Source: Beroe forskalii (lineage: Eukaryota > Ctenophora > Nuda > Beroida > Beroidae). From it: 64,000 nucleotides of DNA. The position numbers were made by a program, and so were the translations under genes. Location: positions 172,514-236,513 of the forward strand of contig WFMF01000271.1 in assembly GCA_011033025.1 (NCBI GenBank), read 5' to 3'. Positions 48,051 through 64,000 of this stretch are shown here, piece after piece. The notes below the pieces were generated by a model. It ran no database searches. It saw only the letters and a program-made list of their open reading frames with translations, and was not told where the DNA came from. Position 1 is the stretch's first letter; each line of letters starts with the position of its first letter.

Positions 48051-49149
48051 GAAATGGTGCTAAATAATTGTTAACATTTGATATGGATCAATTGGGTATG
48101 AGATTAGAGATTGTTAAATACCATTATGCTTACTTTACTTTATTCACTTAGATCCTGCTGCTCTCAGCATCGTATAACCTAAAGGGATGTAATTTCATCA
48201 AATTTTATTCTGGCAACCACCTGAAAAAATATTGTCCAAAGGCTAGGGCTGGTTTAGAGTGGCTGGCTAAATGGACGCCAGCCAAAAAGGTGTGTGAAAG
48301 GTTTGACAATAGTGATGGTAAATTGCCATTTGCTGGGTTTTATCAAACAGGCTAAGAGGTTGTCAGTCATGCTTCCATAAACACAGATGATCAAGACTTG
48401 CTCTCTTGAGGAGCTAAGGATGTTCAATTACTGGAAATCCTTCAATCTGAAAGCAGAAAACCAGATTTAGACCACCTAGATCTAACATCCAGCCAATACT
48501 CAATAGATTCAATGGAATCATAGAGCAATGCTGAGAATGCTTACAGTATAAGGTCGAGATCAACCTGAGATGGCTCTGTACCACATCCCTTTGGCTGTTT
48601 CACTGGGTAACCTGATCCGGCCAGCCTGTATGATCAAATCCCCATTGATAATGATAGTTATAATGAGTATCTTTGGGATACAAATACAGTCATCTTTGTA
48701 CAGTCAAGCCACAAAACTTTCCAACAGCTCTTTCCTTAGTCTTTGACAGGATCCAAGTGAGATACCTTTATCAGAGATCTAGGCAGATCCAAACAAATGA
48801 TAATGAGACACCAAAAATGATATGGTGTAATGAAAGCTAAACTTACAACACATATTAAATTAACTAACTGAGGAACCCCAGTCAAATTTCCTCGGATTTA
48901 TTGTCTAAAGTTCTGCTTGCAGAGCTTATACTCAACAGTGAAAGCACTTTGCTTGTCCTGTCAGAAACCCTAGCCGAAATTTTCTCTTCTGGGGTTCTTC
49001 AGATAGGATGTCACTGTTTCAGGCAACTGATAATGATGATGACCATGACAATGAAACTTTCATGCTTTATGTTTCCAACTTAAAGATAATAAGAAAGATT
49101 ACTTTTCTGATAATGCATGCACCAAATCATTTCTCACTGGGTTTAATCA
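48051..49149. other. Spacer between two LINEs
   Basis: No gene is recognised. 48669-48840 is one copy of a 172-bp direct repeat whose partner lies at 53691-53862. Confidence 0.5.
48669..48840. repeat. 172-bp direct repeat S, copy 1
   Basis: From ATCTTTGGGATACAAATACA to GTGTAATGAAAGCTAA, apparently identical to 53691-53862. The two copies lie on either side of the plus-strand LINE, about 4.9 kb apart. Confidence 0.9.
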
Positions 49150-52100
49150 AAATGCAACAAACAAAAGTAAAATAAAAGATTTGGGAACTTTGTTTTCGTT
49201 TGTGACCTTTGCCTCACTAAACATGAGAATCAGGTTATGCGACACTGTGACCGTGTGAATATCATTGATAATCGTGTTACTAATTTGGCAGAGAGGATGT
49301 TACTGAAATTAAAAGTTGCTCAAGAGGTCATAACAAAGTCACCCAGCCATCAAGTTGAACCTGTCTTACAATGTTCTTCCAATAATTCTTCTGGTTTTAA
49401 TTGCTCCAGTGTCCATGTCTCCACCAACTCTATCATCAACAATAAACCAAAACCCTAGCATCCCAGCACAGTCAAATTTAGCAGCTGAACAATCAGCAGG
49501 AAATGTTTGGCTAGATAAAATAGAGTCAAATCCCTTCTTGTTGTAGCTAAGGATGCCAGTGTTGATGGGCAATCTTTAGAGCAGACTGTGATAAAAAATG
49601 GTATTCAGGTTCACAAGAAGTTTGTTAACAAAAATGGTGATACTGTTATTGTTTGTCCTAACCAAAAGTCGAGGGATGATCTCAAGGAAAACTATCCACA
49701 TCTGGTATTACACCTAACCTCCTTAAAAGAGCCCAGGAAGAATCCCACTATTTCAGTGGTAGGGATCCCCAAGGAGCTCAATAAGGACCATGCTGCTACC
49801 ATATATAACACTCTCCTCAGCCAAAACCCATACTTGGGAGACTGTCTGAAAAATAACTCCTCTGTGTTTGAAATTCTGTCTCCTGTGAAACCTTTAAAGT
49901 CCAATGAAAATATGAAACAAGCAATTATCAAAGTGAGTGATGACATCAGACATGCTATAAAGAATAACAATAATAGGCTGTTCTATGGACTCTTGTCATG
50001 TCCTGTTTATGATCAACTGTACATCAAGCGTTGTCATAAGTGTCAGGATTTAGCCCACTATGCTATGGAGTGTTCTCAATCTACTTGTTGTGGAATATGT
50101 TCTTCTGGTGATCATGAAACTCGTAACTGCACTCTGAGGATACCCAAAATGTTGAATCAGTATATAAGTGTTGTAATTGTTCAAAAGCTGGAAAAACTGG
50201 TGATGATCTAAAGCATCCTGCCTTTTCAAGCAGCCACACTCGTATCGATGTAAGACAGGAAAAATTAAAAGCCTCCTTGACATACTACTCAAAAACTAGC
50301 AAAAACCTCAACTGGCTGCCCAGTCTCACTTGAAAATCCTTGTGTGGAATGCACGCAGTATCAACAATAAATGTGGAGATACTATGTGTTTACTTCAGGA
50401 TGAAGCTGTTGACATTGCTTTCCTTACAGAAACCTGGCTCACTGACCACTCCAAATGCAATCACTGCTGATATCAAGTCATATGGTTATGCTATTATACA
50501 TCAGCATCGATCTGAAACAAAAGGAGGTGGTGCTGCACTACTGTTGAAATCCAGCCTTCAGTATAATCCAATAATTCTTAAAATTCAGGGGGTCACCACA
50601 TTTGAACATGTTTGTGCCTTGATAACATGTGCAGCTGATATGAAGATACTGTTTATTTCAGTCTAGAACTGGACCAGTCACAAAAAGTTTTTTGAAGAAC
50701 TAGAAAAATTTGCTTGGGGAGGCTAGCATGCGGTATGATTACATATTGATTGGTGGAGACTTTAACATACACATGGAATCAATTGTGACTATTCCTCTGA
50801 ACTTGAGCAGATGGCTCACTCGTATGGATTCAGACAAATAGTTGATAAACCTACTCACATCAATGAAGGGACAATTGATCTTTTTGTTTGACAATAGTAA
50901 TCTCTTAGAGCATGCTTCCATGTACATCAAAATGATTTTCTATTGAGTGACCACTATCCTATCCTTTGTTCAACCAAAGAATTTTACATATGTCTCAAAA
51001 ACCAAAAGATCATAACTACCAGAAACCTAAGAATTGTAGACCAAAATATGTTATCCTCTGATATATCTCAGTCACTTTCAAGCTTTGAGATGAACTCCCA
51101 ATTCAGTGATTCATGTAACTACTTTTTTCAAAGCCATGAACAGTTTACTTGATCAGCATGCACCACTCTCAGAAAACAATATCATTTGTGGCCCATGCAC
51201 CTTGGTTTGATTCAGAATATAAGAACCAAAGCAAACTAAGGAGGAAAGCTGAGAAGAAAAAAGAGCAAAAGTGAGTATCATAGAACACTTTATGAAGAAA
51301 TAAATGAAACAACCATAATGGCAAATTTGAAAAAGAAGCAATACTATAGAGAGTTGCTGGAAAAGAACAAAGGCAATCTAAAAAGCAGTTTATAATGTGG
51401 TGAACAAGGAGCTGGATAGAAAGCAGGAAAATATGCCCTCAGATTCAGATGTTGTGCAACTAAGTGAGAAGTTCAATAGCTATTTCAATGAGAAAATAAC
51501 CAAAATTCGTGAATCACTTCCAACCATCAGCAATGATAATGTCACTAAGATAGAACCAGTTTTCACAAGTGATTACTTGAATGAGTTTACTCCATGCACT
51601 GAAGAAGAGCTAAAGGGTATAATCAAGGAAAGTGGCATTAAGTATGTGCACCAACAGACTTTTTACCAGAAGCTATTGTTAAAGAAAATATTGATCTACT
51701 CATACCAGTGTTCTGTAAAGCTAGTTAACCAATCTCTATCAACTGGATCAATAGAAGGGTTGAAAATTGCTGACATAATCCCCACTCTCAAGGATATCAA
51801 GCTTGATCCTGAGGAGTTGAAGAATTATCGCCCAATATCAAATCTGTCTTTTCTTGGAAAACTCATAGAGCGTGTAGTACTAAGTAGACTGAATGATCAT
51901 CTTGATAAGAACAACATGAACATCTCTCAGCAATCAGCATATAAAAAGAACCATTCCACTGAAACCATTCTGCTTAAAGTTACCAATGATTTGCTCATAG
52001 CCTGTGATCAAAAATCGGCAACTGTTCTTATGATGCTTGACCTCTCTGCAGCATTTGACACAGTTGATCATAGTAAGCTACTTGAAATTTTGAGCAAGGA

Positions 52101-53358
52101 GATTAAAATCCGAGGGGTTGCACTGAAGTGGTTCAAGAGTTTCTTGACAAGCAGAACTCAGAGAACAAGGCTTGGCCATGTTGTGAGTGAATCAATCACT
52201 CTTCAGTTTGGAGTTCCTCAAGGCTCTGTATTGGGTCCTATTTTGTTCAATATCTACATACGATCCCTTTATGGTTGTATAAAAAAGAGTGGATTCACAA
52301 TTCACGGCTATGCAGATGATCATCAAGTCTATAAAAGCTTTAAGCCTAGTGAACAAGCAGACACTCTTACTATTAGAATACTAAACTGTTTTAAGACCAT
52401 TCATAATTGGATGATAAGCTTCTTTTTACAACTTAACCCTGGAAAGACTCAAGTAATTGTTTTTGGCCCCAAAACATATTGAATCAAATTAACATTGGGG
52501 TATAATCTTACCTGGAAATGTGTGAGATTTGTCTCAAGTGCCAGAAACCTTGGAATCACACTTGACAGCAATCTCTCCTTCAAAGACTCACATTTTAGCT
52601 CTAAAAGGACTGCTTTCGCCTCATCAGAAATGTTGTCAAGAGCGTTTTATTTTCACTACAGATCAGATGAAACTATTGGTTAACAGCATCATTGCATGCA
52701 GACTAGACTATTGTAATGCATTATACTTTGGTGTTAATGAACAACATCAATCAACTACAGCTCATTCAAAAATGCAGCTGCAAAAGCTGTTGTAGGACTA
52801 TATAAACATGATCATCTTGGAGATACACACTGAAAGAGTTACATTGGCTTCCTGTACAATTTCGTATTCATTTTAAAATTCTCCTAATAGTATACAAATG
52901 TTTGAATGGCTTTTGCTCCAGAATATTTGGAATCAATGTTCAAATATGTAGATTTTAATCACTCTATCTCCTTATATGAACCTAGAGTTTTATCTCATAT
53001 GGGTGAAAAGATCTTTCCAGAAGTCTGGTCCTAAACTATGGAACTGTTTACCTTTAGAACTTAAAACTTGTTCCTCCATAGAATCTTTCAAATCAACTCT
53101 TAAACTTATTTATTCAAAATAGCATTTGATATTTAACTTATATTACTTAACTTATTGCAATTCATTTTTATATAAATTATGCTTTGTGTTTTCCGACAGT
53201 GCTTTAATCTCAGCATGACTCCAGCTTTTTAGTTAACTTTAAATTATTTGTATATTAAGTTATTTGGAGCACTGTCATTGCTTTTATTGTTGAATCTGTT
53301 CTCGTGGCACAGCTGTGCATTAATTTAAGTTGATGTGCCACTATAATATAAAAGTTTA
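49150..53358 (+). mobile_element. Decayed CR1/L2-like LINE, plus strand
   Basis: ORF1 traces start near 49190 with a Cys motif FVCDLCLTKHE. They continue at 49588-50211 with knuckles CHKCQDLAHYAMEC and CGICSSGDHETRNC. The endonuclease begins at about 50330 (ILVWNARSINNK, AFLTETWL) and breaks within about 50 codons. The RT frame at 51397-52482 is the longest piece (361 residues): NYRPISNLSFLGKLIERVV, MMLDLSAAFDTVDH, FGVPQGSVLGPILFNIYI and GYADDHQVY. After further breaks the tail (52529-53120) ends in PKLWNCLPLELKTC-like sequence. The 3' end is followed by an ATT microsatellite (53358-53371), the usual CR1/L2 tail. Confidence 0.9.
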
Positions 53359-53371
53359 AATTATTATTATT

Positions 53372-53619
53372 AACACTGTGGCACACGGACTTGCGACCGT
53401 GTTGTGGGGTTGAATGCATTTGACGGGCGCCCAACGCTCCCCCAACCACTAGATGGTGTGTTAGTTTCATAAGCTTCAAGTTCATTCAGGAATTTAAGTT
53501 CATCATTAGTCTTTGTTCAGTGTAGGGAATTCAAAGCTCCATCTGGTCAAACTAGATCAAAAGATCAAGTCAACTGTCACATAAAGTGTTATGAGCACAT
53601 TTGAAGGCGACTCCGTAGA
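53372..53619. repeat. 248-bp direct repeat R, copy 1
   Basis: From AACACTGTGGCACACGGACT to AAGGCGACTCCGTAGA. Copy 2 at 53861-54108 looks identical. It starts exactly where the ATT tail of the LINE ends. No coding function is evident. Confidence 0.9.
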
Positions 53620-53690
53620 GACGAAACAACCAGTGAAACAATGTCTCCATTCTGGGCGACTGTTTCCTTGCAAGCAAGGTATAAACAATT

Positions 53691-53862
53691 ATCTTTGGGA
53701 TACAAATACAGTCATCTTTGTACAGTCAAGCCACAAAACTTTCCAACAGCTCTTTCCTTAGTCTTTGACAGGATCCAAGTGAGATACCTTTATCAGAGAT
53801 CTAGGCAGATCCAAACAAATGATAATGAGACACCAAAAATGATATGGTGTAATGAAAGCTAA
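53691..53862. repeat. 172-bp direct repeat S, copy 2
   Basis: Partner of 48669-48840. It sits between the two copies of repeat R, and its last AA is shared with the start of R copy 2. Confidence 0.9.
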
Positions 53863-54108
53863 CACTGTGGCACACGGACTTGCGACCGTGTTGTGGGGTT
53901 GAATGCATTTGACGGGCGCCCAACGCTCCCCCAACCACTAGATGGTGTGTTAGTTTCATAAGCTTCAAGTTCATTCAGGAATTTAAGTTCATCATTAGTC
54001 TTTGTTCAGTGTAGGGAATTCAAAGCTCCATCTGGTCAAACTAGATCAAAAGATCAAGTCAACTGTCACATAAAGTGTTATGAGCACATTTGAAGGCGAC
54101 TCCGTAGA
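53861..54108. repeat. 248-bp direct repeat R, copy 2
   Basis: The same sequence as 53372-53619, followed by an ATA/AAT microsatellite (54122-54140). Confidence 0.9.
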
Positions 54109-63813
<9,705 letters not shown>

Positions 63814-64000
63814 GTGAGTTGCAGTGTGATGTTAATAAATCTATATTCTATAATTTCATAGATTATAAATAAGAATTTGGATGTATAATCCAAATTTATA
63901 TTCCAACTCCAGTACTTTGTTAAATTAAAAGTTTCAAAATATGAGTTGCTGCCAGTGCAATAAATTAATACTAACCAATTTATACCAATGTCCAATACCA
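63814..64000 (+). other. Start of the next DLD intron
   Basis: AT-rich sequence after the donor at 63813. No exon is visible before the window ends. Confidence 0.5.

Noticed and set aside
53641..53678. Possible DLD first exon (MSPFWATVSLQA then CAAG|GTATAA)
   Set aside because: Looks like a start with a donor, but it ends in phase 2 while exon a needs one preceding base (phase 1), and it lies between recent direct repeats.

Overview
The window is eukaryotic and almost certainly from an invertebrate animal. It has two spliced housekeeping genes with GT-AG introns and phase-consistent exon joins, an SLC2A-type sugar transporter family, APE-type non-LTR retrotransposons, many palindromic MITE-like elements and a satellite array. 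No rRNA or tRNA gene was recognised. The phylum cannot be fixed from the sequence alone. Heavy repeat load and an apparent doubled locus suggest a heterozygous genome.

Left part (1-34470, minus strand): one gene, SEC31 (COPII outer-coat scaffold), can be followed through 20 exons from its ATG at 34470 to 4892. Its C-terminal exons must lie beyond the left edge, behind 4.9 kb of a 347-bp satellite. Intron 4 (12070-32126) is about 20 kb and holds a nested gene cluster. The cluster contains a Mutator-like transposase scrap, three copies of a cysteine-rich family I do not recognise (two intact and intronless, one frameshifted), three tandem SLC2A-like transporter copies (one degraded, one intact, one with an 18-residue in-frame loss) and a four-helix membrane protein on the plus strand. 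The copy at 17841-21480 repeats 21481-25846 and differs largely by homopolymer indels, so it may be an assembly artefact.

Middle part (34471-56661): a repeat-rich stretch. It holds a 1.17-kb TIR element, a decayed minus-strand LINE (36.9-40.0 kb), remnants of another retroelement (40.9-42.0 kb), a GC-rich island, a well-preserved LINE with two overlapping ORFs and a 12-bp target duplication (42733-48038), a decayed plus-strand CR1/L2-like LINE (about 49.1-53.4 kb), and short direct duplications around it.

Right part (56662-63813, plus strand): eight exons of DLD, mitochondrial dihydrolipoamide dehydrogenase (E3). The transit-peptide exon was not found and the C-terminus runs off the window. 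Its introns carry two TIR elements and a C/T-rich minisatellite that runs into a 3' splice site.

SEC31 acts in ER-to-Golgi vesicle budding and DLD in mitochondrial 2-oxoacid oxidation, so the two are neighbours, not partners. The most unusual items are the cysteine-rich nested family with an apparent gene-conversion patch, the extra ORF2-C-terminus-like reading frame ahead of ORF1 in the intact LINE, the two transposon insertions dated by paralogous empty sites, and the satellite whose edge coincides with a SEC31 splice donor.
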